Notes under the pieces: model-generated | What the model saw: only the letters and a program-made list of their open reading frames with translations | Databases searched by the model: none | What the model was told of the DNA's origin: nothing | In this document: positions 40,681-48,259 of the stretch, one piece after another | Layout: every line of letters starts with the position of its first letter | Numbering within the stretch: the first letter of the stretch is position 1 | Program-made: the position numbers and the translations under genes | DNA from: an uncultured Oscillospiraceae bacterium | Lineage (GTDB): Bacteria; Bacillota; Clostridia; Oscillospirales; Oscillospiraceae | DNA: 64,000 nucleotides | Assembly: GCA_934590355.1 (NCBI GenBank) | Contig: CAKTOX010000005.1 | Coordinates: 1 to 64,000 of the forward strand | Direction: 5' to 3'

Positions 40681-42713
40681 GGGATTACACCGTTGCGAAA
40701 AGTGCGGGCTTTTGCTTCGGAGTGAGCCGCTCCGTGGAGCTTGCGCAGAAGATGCTCGAGGAGGGCGCGGCGTATTCGCTCGGCCAGATAATACATAACG
40801 ATGACGTTGTTTCATATCTTGCACGGCGCGGTCTGAGCGTAATAAACAGCCCTGAGGAGCTTCCCGCGGGTACGCGCGTTATCGTCCGCTCGCACGGAGT
40901 ATCAAGAGCAGTCTATGAAGAGCTTTGCTCGCGCACGGATAAGGTCACCGATGCGACCTGCCCCAAGGTCAAGCGCATACATGAGCTTGTATCGCAGGCA
41001 ACGGCGGACGGCTGCTTTGTCGTCATCATCGGAATGCACGGACACCCCGAGGTCGAGGCGGTAAAGGGCTGGTGCAGCGACTGCGTTATCTGTGAAAATG
41101 CCGATGAATTGAGCGTTTGGTACGATGAAACGGGCAAATTGTTGGATAAATCTATAACCATGGTGGTTCAAACTACCCAAACTCGTAGTAATTTTACCGA
41201 ATGTGCAAGTTTCTTAAAAAAAAGATGTACAAATCTTCAGATGTTTGATACAATATGTGGTGCAACATCCATGCGTCAGGAAGAGGCCGCAAAATTGGCG
41301 GCACAGTGCGATGCAATGGTCGTTATAGGCGGAAAACACAGCGCTAACAGTGTGCATCTTGCGGAGATATGCCGCAGGGAATGTGCAGACGTTCAGTTTA
41401 TCGAAAACGCCGATGAACTGGATACGGACAGGCTCAAGGCCGCTGTGTCGGTCGGTGTAACGGCGGGCGCTTCCACGCCTGCATGGATAATTAAGGAGGT
41501 AAGTAAAAAGATGAGCGAAGAAATCAAAATTGATGCTGCTGCAGCAGAAGAGAAGGAGATGTCCTTCGACGAAATGCTGGAGGAATCCATCAAGACTATA
41601 TATAATGGAGATAAGGTAACCGGCTATGTCGTTGCTATTACCGGCACTGAAGTCAGTGTCGATATAGGCACCAAGTATTCAGGCTTCATTCCCACCACCG
41701 AGTTCACCGATGACGGCATCAAGGTCGAAGACGCTGTCAAGGTCGGCGATCCCATCGAGGCTGTTGTCGTTCGCGTAAACGACGTTGAAGGCACCGTTAT
41801 GCTCTCCAAGAAGCGCCTTGACGCTGCAAAGAGCTGGAATGCCGTTGAAGAGGCTGTCGAGAGCGGCGAATTCCTCGAAGGCACCGTTACCGAGATCAAC
41901 AAAGGCGGCATCGTTGTTAACGTCAAGGGCGTTCGTGTGTTCGTGCCCGCATCTCAGTCCGGCCTGCCCAAGGAGGCAGACATGAACCAGCTTCTCAAGC
42001 AGAAGACCCGTGTTAAGATCACCGAGGTCAACCGCAGCCGCAAGCGTGTTGTCGGCTCGATCCGCGCCGTTGCTCAGAAGGAGCGCCGCGAGAGAGCAGA
42101 GGCCATTTGGAATGAGATGGAGGTCGGCAAGAAGTACCACGGCGTTGTTAAGTCCATGACCAGCTACGGCGCATTTGTCGATATCGGCGGCATTGACGGC
42201 ATGGTTCACGTTTCCGAAATGTCTTGGAGCCGCATCAAGAATCCCGAAGAGGTCTTTAAAATCGGCGACGAGGTCGATGTCTATGTCATCAGCTTCGATA
42301 AGGAAAAGCGCAAGATTTCCCTCGGCTACAAGGATCCCAACGAGAATCCCTGGGTCAAGTTCACCACTAACTACAATGTCGGCGATACCGCAGAGGTCAA
42401 GATTGTAAAGCTCATGACCTTCGGCGCATTCGCTGAGGTTCTGCCCGGCGTTGACGGCCTTATCCACATTTCTCAGATTGCAAACCGCCGCATCGGCAAG
42501 CCCGAAGAGGTTCTTTCCGTCGGCGACGTCGTCGAGGCAAAGATTACCGCTATCGACACCGAAAATCACAAGATCTCCCTGTCTATCCGCGCTCTCGGTG
42601 AGCCCGCGGCAGCCGAGGTCGAGGTTCCCGAAATCGAGGACGACGGCTCCGATGCTCTCGTTTACGAAGTCTCCACCGACGGTCAGGCTAAGGGCGAGCT
42701 CGTAGAAGACTGA
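40677..42713 (+). CDS. ispH: IspH-S1 fusion (HMBPP reductase / 30S ribosomal protein S1)
   Basis: Residues 1-278 are 4-hydroxy-3-methylbut-2-enyl diphosphate reductase, the last step of the MEP isoprenoid pathway; the iron-sulfur cysteines are C13, C95 and C194. Residues 279-678 are ribosomal protein S1-like, with four S1 RNA-binding repeats starting near 306, 383, 468 and 553. The fusion is common in Clostridia. Inside it, AAGGAGGT (41493-41500) lies 10 bases before an in-frame ATG at 41511 (M279), exactly at the domain border, so a separate S1 of 400 residues may also be made. The stretch 41161-41270 is AT-rich compared with the rest. ATG at 40677 overlaps cmk by 4 bases. Confidence 0.93.
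   Translation: MRDYTVAKSAGFCFGVSRSVELAQKMLEEGAAYSLGQIIHNDDVVSYLARRGLSVINSPEELPAGTRVIVRSHGVSRAVYEELCSRTDKVTDATCPKVKRIHELVSQATADGCFVVIIGMHGHPEVEAVKGWCSDCVICENADELSVWYDETGKLLDKSITMVVQTTQTRSNFTECASFLKKRCTNLQMFDTICGATSMRQEEAAKLAAQCDAMVVIGGKHSANSVHLAEICRRECADVQFIENADELDTDRLKAAVSVGVTAGASTPAWIIKEVSKKMSEEIKIDAAAAEEKEMSFDEMLEESIKTIYNGDKVTGYVVAITGTEVSVDIGTKYSGFIPTTEFTDDGIKVEDAVKVGDPIEAVVVRVNDVEGTVMLSKKRLDAAKSWNAVEEAVESGEFLEGTVTEINKGGIVVNVKGVRVFVPASQSGLPKEADMNQLLKQKTRVKITEVNRSRKRVVGSIRAVAQKERRERAEAIWNEMEVGKKYHGVVKSMTSYGAFVDIGGIDGMVHVSEMSWSRIKNPEEVFKIGDEVDVYVISFDKEKRKISLGYKDPNENPWVKFTTNYNVGDTAEVKIVKLMTFGAFAEVLPGVDGLIHISQIANRRIGKPEEVLSVGDVVEAKITAIDTENHKISLSIRALGEPAAAEVEVPEIEDDGSDALVYEVSTDGQAKGELVED
41226..41254 (+). 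promoter_or_regulatory. Possible internal promoter for the S1 part
   Basis: TGTACA (41226-41231), 17-base spacer, TACAAT (41249-41254): 4 of 6 and 5 of 6 matches to the sigma-A boxes, within the AT-rich patch of the ispH part and 257 bases upstream of the internal ATG at 41511. Confidence 0.35.
41493..41513 (+). promoter_or_regulatory. rpsA: Internal ribosome binding site and start codon for S1
   Basis: AAGGAGGT (41493-41500), a full match to the anti-Shine-Dalgarno end, then 10 bases and ATG (41511-41513) in frame with the fusion gene. It falls between the IspH domain and the S1 domain, where in unfused genomes the rpsA start would be. Confidence 0.6.
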
Positions 42714-42732
42714 TTCAATTTAACAGTTTGTA

Positions 42733-42760
42733 ATAGCCTGCCGGATATCCGGCGGGCTAT
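42733..42760 (+). terminator. Terminator of ispH-rpsA
   Basis: A 12-bp stem (42733-42744 with 42749-42760, one T-G pair) with an ATAT loop followed by TTTTG, 19 bases after the stop codon. Confidence 0.88.
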
Positions 42761-42762
42761 TT

Positions 42763-42825
42763 TTGTTGATATTACAAGGAAAATTTGTTGATGTTCTTGC
42801 AAAAAATCAACAAATTGTGTATAAT
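42763..42825 (+). promoter_or_regulatory. carD promoter with three TTGTTGAT sites
   Basis: TTGCAA (42797-42802), 17-base spacer and TATAAT (42820-42825) form the promoter. TTGTTGAT occurs at 42763-42770 and 42785-42792 and inverted at 42806-42813, steps of 22 and 21 bases. The last two are part of an 11-bp perfect inverted repeat (42782-42792 with 42806-42816) that encloses the -35 box. Confidence 0.6.
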
Positions 42826-42855
42826 TAACTTACAATACTGTAAGGAGGAGTTGTC

Positions 42856-43329
42856 TTGTTCAGTATCGGGGATTACATCGCCCATCCGCTGCATGGTGCC
42901 GGCGTTATTGAAAATATCGTGTCGCGGCGCATAAGCGGTCAGCAGCGCGATTATTATGTTCTTAAACTCCCGGTCGGAGATATGGTCGTTATGGTGCCTG
43001 TCTTGGGATGTGAGGGCATCGGTGTTCGCTCGATAATTTCCGCGGACGAGGCCGAGCGTGTAATGGATGCGTTTAAAACCATCGAGGTCGAGATGACGGC
43101 AAATTGGAATAAGCGCTACCGTGAGAATATGGACAAGATAAAAAGCGGCGATCTCATGTCCGTTGCCGCTGTCGTCAAGGGACTCATGAGCCGCGACAGT
43201 GAGCGCGGTCTGTCCACGGGCGAGCGGAAGATGCTCCACTCCGCAAAACAGATACTCATATCCGAGCTTGTTGTCGCAACAAAGCTTGATTATGACGGAA
43301 TTGAGAAGCGGCTGAATGCGTCGCTGTGA
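42856..43329 (+). CDS. CarD-like transcriptional regulator
   Basis: A 157-residue CarD/CdnL-type protein: the N-terminal Tudor-like RNA-polymerase-interaction domain (about 1-60, FSIGDYIAHPLHGAGVIENI, YYVLKLPVGDM) and a helical C-terminal domain. These proteins bind the polymerase beta subunit and stabilise open promoter complexes. The start is a TTG at 42856 with AAGGAGGAG 5 bases before it. carD next to ispD is a frequent Firmicute arrangement; it is followed by ispD after 14 bases. Confidence 0.9.
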   Translation: MFSIGDYIAHPLHGAGVIENIVSRRISGQQRDYYVLKLPVGDMVVMVPVLGCEGIGVRSIISADEAERVMDAFKTIEVEMTANWNKRYRENMDKIKSGDLMSVAAVVKGLMSRDSERGLSTGERKMLHSAKQILISELVVATKLDYDGIEKRLNASL

Positions 43330-43343
43330 TCGGAGAAAATTTT

Positions 43344-44081
43344 ATGTCTATTATAGATAACATAAGTAAGATGTTTAAGTGCAGGCCCACCGGTGATTTC
43401 TGCACGGCGGTCGTGCTTGCTGCGGGAAACTCACAGCGCATGGGTAAGGATAAAATACTTATGCCCATCGGCGGAAAACCGGTTATTGCGCACACTCTTG
43501 AGGCGCTTGAAAGATCCGAGTGCATTAACGAGATAATCGTCGTAACGAAGGCGGAGAGCCTTCAGGAAATGGCTGATATTTGCCATGATTACGGTATTAG
43601 CAAGACGAGCCTTGTCATACTCGGCGGCAAAACGCGTCTTGAATCGTCGCTCATCGGTGTGAGCCACGCAAGCAACAAGGCAGCACTCATCGCAATTCAT
43701 GACGGTGCGCGTCCGTTCATAACCGAAAATCTCATTGGCCGCGTTGTCCACTCCGCAGATGAGCACGGTGCCGCCGCGCCTGCCGTTTCCTCAACCGATA
43801 CGGTGAGAATACTCAATGCCAAGGGCGCAGTAACGCAGACTCCTTCGCGCGACCTTGTTGCACTCATGCAGACTCCGCAGGTGTTTAACGCGCAGATGAT
43901 AAAGGTTGCACTAACAAAAGCGTATGAGAGGGGCACAAATCTGACGGATGATTGCTCCGCTGTCGAAGCGCTGGGCTATAAGGTCACGGTCGTGGCGGGA
44001 GAAGCTGATAATATTAAGCTCACGACTGCACGCGATCTATATATTGCCGAGGGTATCCTCGCCGAAAGGGGTGGAAAGTAA
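43344..44081 (+). CDS. ispD: 2-C-methyl-D-erythritol 4-phosphate cytidylyltransferase
   Basis: Third step of the MEP isoprenoid pathway (MEP + CTP). About 245 residues with the nucleotide motif VVLAAGNSQRMGKDK, IHDGARPF and DDCSAVE. A 20-residue N-terminal extension (MSIIDNISKMFKCRPTG) precedes the usual start. GGAG lies 8 bases before the ATG at 43344. Its stop shares one base with the ispF start. Confidence 0.94.
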   Translation: MSIIDNISKMFKCRPTGDFCTAVVLAAGNSQRMGKDKILMPIGGKPVIAHTLEALERSECINEIIVVTKAESLQEMADICHDYGISKTSLVILGGKTRLESSLIGVSHASNKAALIAIHDGARPFITENLIGRVVHSADEHGAAAPAVSSTDTVRILNAKGAVTQTPSRDLVALMQTPQVFNAQMIKVALTKAYERGTNLTDDCSAVEALGYKVTVVAGEADNIKLTTARDLYIAEGILAERGGK

Positions 44082-44548
44082 TGCGAATAGGTCACGGATA
44101 TGACGTCCATCAGCTCGTTCTTGGCAGAGATTTTATACTCGGAGGCATAAAAATTCCGTATGAAAAGGGCCTGCTCGGACATTCCGATGCCGATGTTTTG
44201 ACTCACGCTCTCATGGACGCGCTGCTCGGCGCGCTGGCAGTGGGCGATATAGGCGGAATGTTTCCCGACAGTGACGACAGGTATCGCGATGCCGACAGCA
44301 TAGAGATGCTGCACGAGGTGGTAAAGCTCGTGAAGAAAAAGGGCTTCAGCGTCGTGAATATCGACTGCACGGTCATAGCTCAAAAGCCCAAGATCCAGCC
44401 ATATGTCGGTGCGATGCGTGCCGTTTATGCCGAAGTGCTCGGTATCGACATAGGTCGCGTCAGCGTTAAGGCAACGACCGAAGAGCATCTCGGCTTCACG
44501 GGCGAGGGACTCGGAGTTTCGGCTCACGCAATGGTACTTATTGATTAA
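44081..44548 (+). CDS. ispF: 2-C-methyl-D-erythritol 2,4-cyclodiphosphate synthase
   Basis: Fifth step of the MEP pathway. 155 residues with RIGHGYDVH (zinc ligands D8 and H10), GLLGHSDADVLTHALMDALLGA and the C-terminal KATTEEHLGFTGEG. With ispD before it and ispH 2 kb upstream, three MEP genes are clustered. Confidence 0.96.
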   Translation: MRIGHGYDVHQLVLGRDFILGGIKIPYEKGLLGHSDADVLTHALMDALLGALAVGDIGGMFPDSDDRYRDADSIEMLHEVVKLVKKKGFSVVNIDCTVIAQKPKIQPYVGAMRAVYAEVLGIDIGRVSVKATTEEHLGFTGEGLGVSAHAMVLID

Positions 44549-44572
44549 GACAGCCTTCGGGCTGTCTTTTTT
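44547..44572 (+). terminator. Terminator of carD-ispD-ispF
   Basis: AAGACAGCC, TTCG loop, GGCTGTCTT (44547-44568) with T up to 44572; it begins in the stop codon. Confidence 0.92.
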
Positions 44573-44598
44573 AACCCGCAAACGGGAGGGTGCATAGA

Positions 44599-44691
44599 AT
44601 GAACCAGAGTATCGAAGAAGGGGATAACTATGCGCTATTTATTTATGTGCCGATCTCTCACCTATGCACAGTCGGCAGCCAGAATGCTTGA
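44599..44691 (+). CDS. Possible 30-residue leader peptide overlapping the DUF3343 gene
   Basis: GGGAGGG (44584-44590) lies 8 bases before an ATG at 44599 that opens a 30-codon frame ending at a TGA at 44689-44691, 62 bases inside the DUF3343 gene. The ribosome site is stronger than that of the gene itself. It may be a coupling leader or chance. Confidence 0.35.
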   Translation: MNQSIEEGDNYALFIYVPISHLCTVGSQNA

Positions 44692-44881
44692 GAAAAACGC
44701 AGTAAGCGCCGCTGTACGGAAAGCCCCGGCAGGGCTGAGCGGCGGGGGATGCAGTTACAGTGTCAGCGTCGCCCCACGCAAAGCTGCGCAGGCGGCGACA
44801 ATACTGAGAGCGGAAGGACTTTTGCAGGGCAAGGTGTTTTTGCAGCACGATGACGGCTCCTGCTCGGAGGTGACGCTATGA
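44630..44881 (+). CDS. DUF3343 domain protein
   Basis: An 83-residue protein of the DUF3343 family, proposed to carry sulfur or selenium: the pattern is YLFMCRSLTYAQSAARML with a GCSYSV cysteine (C41-type) in the middle. Such genes accompany cysteine desulfurase-like enzymes, and here one starts 4 bases before the stop (ATGA). AAGGGGAT is 6-7 bases before the ATG. Role inferred from neighbours. Confidence 0.82.
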   Translation: MRYLFMCRSLTYAQSAARMLEKNAVSAAVRKAPAGLSGGGCSYSVSVAPRKAAQAATILRAEGLLQGKVFLQHDDGSCSEVTL

Positions 44882-45999
44882 TATATCTCGATTCCGCCGC
44901 CACAAGCTTTTTAAAGCCGCCCGCCGTCAAAAACGCGATGCTCGGTGCAATGAACACTATGTCAAGCCCCGGGCGCGGAGCCTACGACGCCGCCATGAAC
45001 GCAGCCGAAAAGGTCTATGAATGCAGGCGGCTTGCCTGTCGCCTGTTTAATTTTGAAGCTCCCGAGAACGTCGTTTTTACGATGAATGCGACACACGCGC
45101 TCAACATTGCGATAAAAACTCTTGCGCATGAGGAGAGCCGTGTCGTTATTTCGGGCTATGAGCATAACTCTGTCACGCGACCGCTGCGTGAATCGGGCGC
45201 GGACATACGCGTTGCGGTGGGAGAATTATTTGAGCCGCAGTCCGTGCTTGAGGCATTTGAAAGGGAGCTTGACGGTGCAGAGCTTGCCGTGTGCAATCAC
45301 GTTTCAAACGTGTTCGGCTTTGTTCAGCCTATTTACGAGATAGCTGCTCTGTGTGCTGCGCGTGGTGTGCCGCTCATAATAGACGCCTCGCAATCAGCAG
45401 GGATAGAACACATTGATGCATCGCGTCTGGGCGCCGCTTTTATAGCTATGCCCGGACACAAGGGACTGCTCGGCCCGCAGGGCACGGGGCTGCTTTTGTG
45501 CTCGCAGAAGCCTGAGCCGATCATGAGCGGAGGTACGGGCTCGGAGAGCAGAGTGCAGACCATGCCTGAGTATCTGCCCGACAGAGCGGAGGCGGGAACA
45601 CACAATGTGGTCGGCATTGCCGGTCTGTGCGAGGGCATGAAATACGTCATGCGTTTAACCCCGGAGCGTATCGGCGCATATGAGAGCTCACTTTGCCTTG
45701 ACTGCGCAAAAAGACTTAAACGCACCCCTGCGCTCGAGGTGTTTTCGGGCAGCGGGGGCACTCAGGCAGGCGTGCTTTCGTTTCGCTGCAAAACGCTTGA
45801 CTGCGAAACCTTCTGCGAGCGCCTTTCGGAAAGCGGTATTGCGGCGCGCTGCGGACTTCACTGCGCACCGCTTGCACATGAGAGCGCGGGCACCGTCGAA
45901 ACAGGCACTGTTCGCATAAGCTTCTCTCCGTTTATCTCTCGCCGACTGGCGGCAAAAGCCTGTGCTGTCATAGAAAGTATTGCCGACGCAGAAATTTAA
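44878..45999 (+). CDS. Class V aminotransferase-fold cysteine desulfurase family protein
   Basis: A 373-residue pyridoxal-phosphate enzyme. The cofactor lysine is K195 in MPGHKGLLG, after the cofactor strand IIDASQSAG. The catalytic cysteine is C329 in RCGLHCAP, a short SufS/Csd-type loop and the mark of the TIGR01977 family. It should liberate sulfur (or selenium) from cysteine (or selenocysteine) as a persulfide. The preceding DUF3343 protein is a likely acceptor. No SufU or IscU is near. Confidence 0.86.
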   Translation: MIYLDSAATSFLKPPAVKNAMLGAMNTMSSPGRGAYDAAMNAAEKVYECRRLACRLFNFEAPENVVFTMNATHALNIAIKTLAHEESRVVISGYEHNSVTRPLRESGADIRVAVGELFEPQSVLEAFERELDGAELAVCNHVSNVFGFVQPIYEIAALCAARGVPLIIDASQSAGIEHIDASRLGAAFIAMPGHKGLLGPQGTGLLLCSQKPEPIMSGGTGSESRVQTMPEYLPDRAEAGTHNVVGIAGLCEGMKYVMRLTPERIGAYESSLCLDCAKRLKRTPALEVFSGSGGTQAGVLSFRCKTLDCETFCERLSESGIAARCGLHCAPLAHESAGTVETGTVRISFSPFISRRLAAKACAVIESIADAEI

Positions 46000-46009
46000 C
46001 AATATTTAA

Positions 46010-46038
46010 TTGCCTTTTGAGGATATATATATTATAAT
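46010..46038 (+). promoter_or_regulatory. Promoter of cdaA-cdaR
   Basis: TTGCCT (46010-46015), 17-base spacer, TATAAT (46033-46038). It gives a leader of about 63 bases that contains a 9-bp hairpin. Confidence 0.65.
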
Positions 46039-46062
46039 ATAGTGATTAAATTTACAGTAAAG

Positions 46063-46086
46063 TGCGGACTGTGCACGCAGTCCGCA
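46063..46086 (+). other. Hairpin in the cdaA leader
   Basis: TGCGGACTG and CAGTCCGCA pair around TGCACG. No T run follows, so it is not a classical terminator. It ends 11 bases before the GGGG ribosome site. Confidence 0.55.
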
Positions 46087-46107
46087 TGAGATGATCGGGG
46101 TTTATAA

Positions 46108-47001
46108 ATGCAGGATATTTCGACTTATTTACAGAGAATGATGAACTACCTTGCAATGATGAGCGTTTGGGATGTCATTGACATTTTGATAGTCGCTTAT
46201 CTTATCTACAAGGTAATAGATCTCGTGCGCAAGACAAGCTCCTACAATCTTGCAAAGGGCTTGTTGGTTATTCTTATAATGCTGTGGCTGTCAGGTCCGA
46301 CCGTTCTCAATCTGTCTATGATAAACTTCATCCTCAGAAAAACGGTAGAGATCGGACTTATCGCGCTCGTTATTATATTCCAGCCCGAGCTGCGTAAGCT
46401 GCTTGCGAAGATGGGTACAAAGAATTTTTACAGTATCCTTTCGCAAAAGGCACAGTCTACGAGCAAGATAGACTCCGCCATAACGCAGACGGCTCTCGCC
46501 TGCGAGCAGATGTCCAAGACAAAGACGGGTGCACTTATCATTTTCGAGCGCAGTTTACCGCTGAGCAGCATCATGACGACGGGCACGATAATCGACGCGG
46601 ACATAACCGCGGAGCTTCTGAAAAACATATTCTATCCCAAGGCTCCGCTGCATGACGGTGCGGTTATAATTCGCAATTCCAGAATTGCCGCCGCGGGTTG
46701 TGTCCTTCCGCTCACGTCCAAAACCAATCTGAGCAAAGACCTCGGTATGAGGCACAGAGCGGGTATCGGTATGAGTGAGGTTTCCGATGCGGTGACGGTC
46801 ATAGTCTCCGAGGAAACAGGTGCCATATCGGTCGCGGTAGAGGGTATGCTCAAGCGCAATCTTTCGGTCGCCATGCTCGAAAAAGTGCTCCGAAGCGAGC
46901 TTGTTGTAGAAGAGACAAAGAAGAACACCGCAGCCGAAGTTTTCTCTCGTTTTTTTGACAAGTTTAAGGGGAACGGTAATGGAACAGAAAAAAAGAACTA
47001 A
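46108..47001 (+). CDS. cdaA: Diadenylate cyclase CdaA
   Basis: Makes the second messenger c-di-AMP from two ATP. 297 residues: three N-terminal membrane helices (about 18-95) and a DAC domain with the catalytic DGAVII and the RHRAGIGMSEVSDA block. In Firmicutes CdaA is controlled by CdaR, encoded next, and c-di-AMP governs potassium and osmotic balance. The next gene starts 23 bases before its stop. Confidence 0.95.
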   Translation: MQDISTYLQRMMNYLAMMSVWDVIDILIVAYLIYKVIDLVRKTSSYNLAKGLLVILIMLWLSGPTVLNLSMINFILRKTVEIGLIALVIIFQPELRKLLAKMGTKNFYSILSQKAQSTSKIDSAITQTALACEQMSKTKTGALIIFERSLPLSSIMTTGTIIDADITAELLKNIFYPKAPLHDGAVIIRNSRIAAAGCVLPLTSKTNLSKDLGMRHRAGIGMSEVSDAVTVIVSEETGAISVAVEGMLKRNLSVAMLEKVLRSELVVEETKKNTAAEVFSRFFDKFKGNGNGTEKKN

Positions 47002-48241
47002 AAAAATATACGACAGCAAGGCGTTCTGGATTATCGTTTCGCTTCTGTGCTCGCTGATGATGTGGACGTATGTCACGGGGCAGGATACGAGTGATCAGGG
47101 CGGCCTGACAATAAGCGGCATCAAGGTCGAGTTTCAGGGACAGGAAGCGCTTTTGAACGAGAAAAATCTCTCTATCACCGACGTAAGTGCGGAAACCGTC
47201 ACCATTCGCGTTACCGGCAGCCGCAGCAACGTCACGAAGCTCAAGGCCTCGGATATTAAGGCCGTCATAGACGTCAGTAATGTCACCCAGCCCAATAATA
47301 TGACGTGGACATATAACCTGGTTTTCCCGAGCTATATTAACGAAAACGACATAACAGTTGTGCGCAAAACTCCCGATACGATAAACTTCACAGTTGTCAA
47401 AAACGGCAGCAGATCCGTTGAGGTCAAGGGCAGCTTTGAGGGCAGCATAGCTGAAGGCTGCGTTGCCGAGGAGCTCGCGTTTGACCCCGCTTCCGTGACT
47501 GTCGAGGGGCCCGAGGAGACGATCGAGAAGATCGATCATGTATGGCTCACCTTCGGCAAGGGTCAGAACATAGACTCGGCCTACGTTGAGGAAGTCGAGT
47601 TTACGCTCCGGGACAAAAACGGAAATGTTATCAGCAAGGACGGCCTGAACATTTCCGTGGATAAAATAACGGCGACCCAGCCTGTTCTGAAATCCAAGGA
47701 AATTCCGCTGAAGCTGAAGCTCGTTCCCGGCGGCGGCCTGACTGAGTCGGACTGCACTGTAAAGATAGATCCCGCAGTAATCAGCATTGCCGGCGACTCT
47801 AGGATACTTGACGAGATGGAGCATCTTGAGATCGGCACTATTGAACTGGCCTCGTTTGACGGCGGCTATGAGGGCACTTTCCCGATAACGCTTCCCGAGG
47901 ATGTGCAGAATATAACCGGTGTTACCGAGGCAAAAGTCACGGTGACGGTCGAGGGGGCACATACCAAGACTTTTACGACGACCAATATTGCGTGCAAGGG
48001 CGTTACGAGCGGGTATCATGTCAATATCGACACCAAAGAGGTCGAGGTTACGCTGCGTGCCATGAGCGCCGATGTTCTGAATAATATAAAGCCCGAGGAT
48101 ATAACCGTCATTGCGGATCTTTCCAATAACGTTTCAACCACAGGGCAGATAATCGTCAGCGGCAGGGTAAGCGTTGCAGGGCATGACAATGTAGGCGCTG
48201 TCGGCGACGTGCGCGTTACGGTAACGATAATCAAGGATTAG
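46979..48241 (+). CDS. cdaR: CdaR, YbbR-domain regulator of CdaA
   Basis: A 420-residue protein with a basic start, a membrane helix (about 14-32) and four YbbR repeats on the outside (about 50-135, 145-225, 230-315 and 320-410). Bacillus CdaR (YbbR) binds and modulates CdaA. Start ATG at 46979 is in the end of cdaA with AAGGGGA 7 bases upstream. glmM, the usual third gene, is missing here. Confidence 0.93.
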   Translation: MEQKKRTKKIYDSKAFWIIVSLLCSLMMWTYVTGQDTSDQGGLTISGIKVEFQGQEALLNEKNLSITDVSAETVTIRVTGSRSNVTKLKASDIKAVIDVSNVTQPNNMTWTYNLVFPSYINENDITVVRKTPDTINFTVVKNGSRSVEVKGSFEGSIAEGCVAEELAFDPASVTVEGPEETIEKIDHVWLTFGKGQNIDSAYVEEVEFTLRDKNGNVISKDGLNISVDKITATQPVLKSKEIPLKLKLVPGGGLTESDCTVKIDPAVISIAGDSRILDEMEHLEIGTIELASFDGGYEGTFPITLPEDVQNITGVTEAKVTVTVEGAHTKTFTTTNIACKGVTSGYHVNIDTKEVEVTLRAMSADVLNNIKPEDITVIADLSNNVSTTGQIIVSGRVSVAGHDNVGAVGDVRVTVTIIKD

Positions 48242-48259
48242 TCCAAGGGGGCTTATAAT

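Noticed and set aside
41216..41223. Run of eight A in ispH as a frameshift or sequencing error
   Set aside because: The frame continues correctly on both sides with IspH motifs (C194 region), so no shift is needed.
41679..42569. 296-residue minus-strand frame over the S1 repeats
   Set aside because: Antisense shadow of the S1 coding region, whose four repeats are clear.
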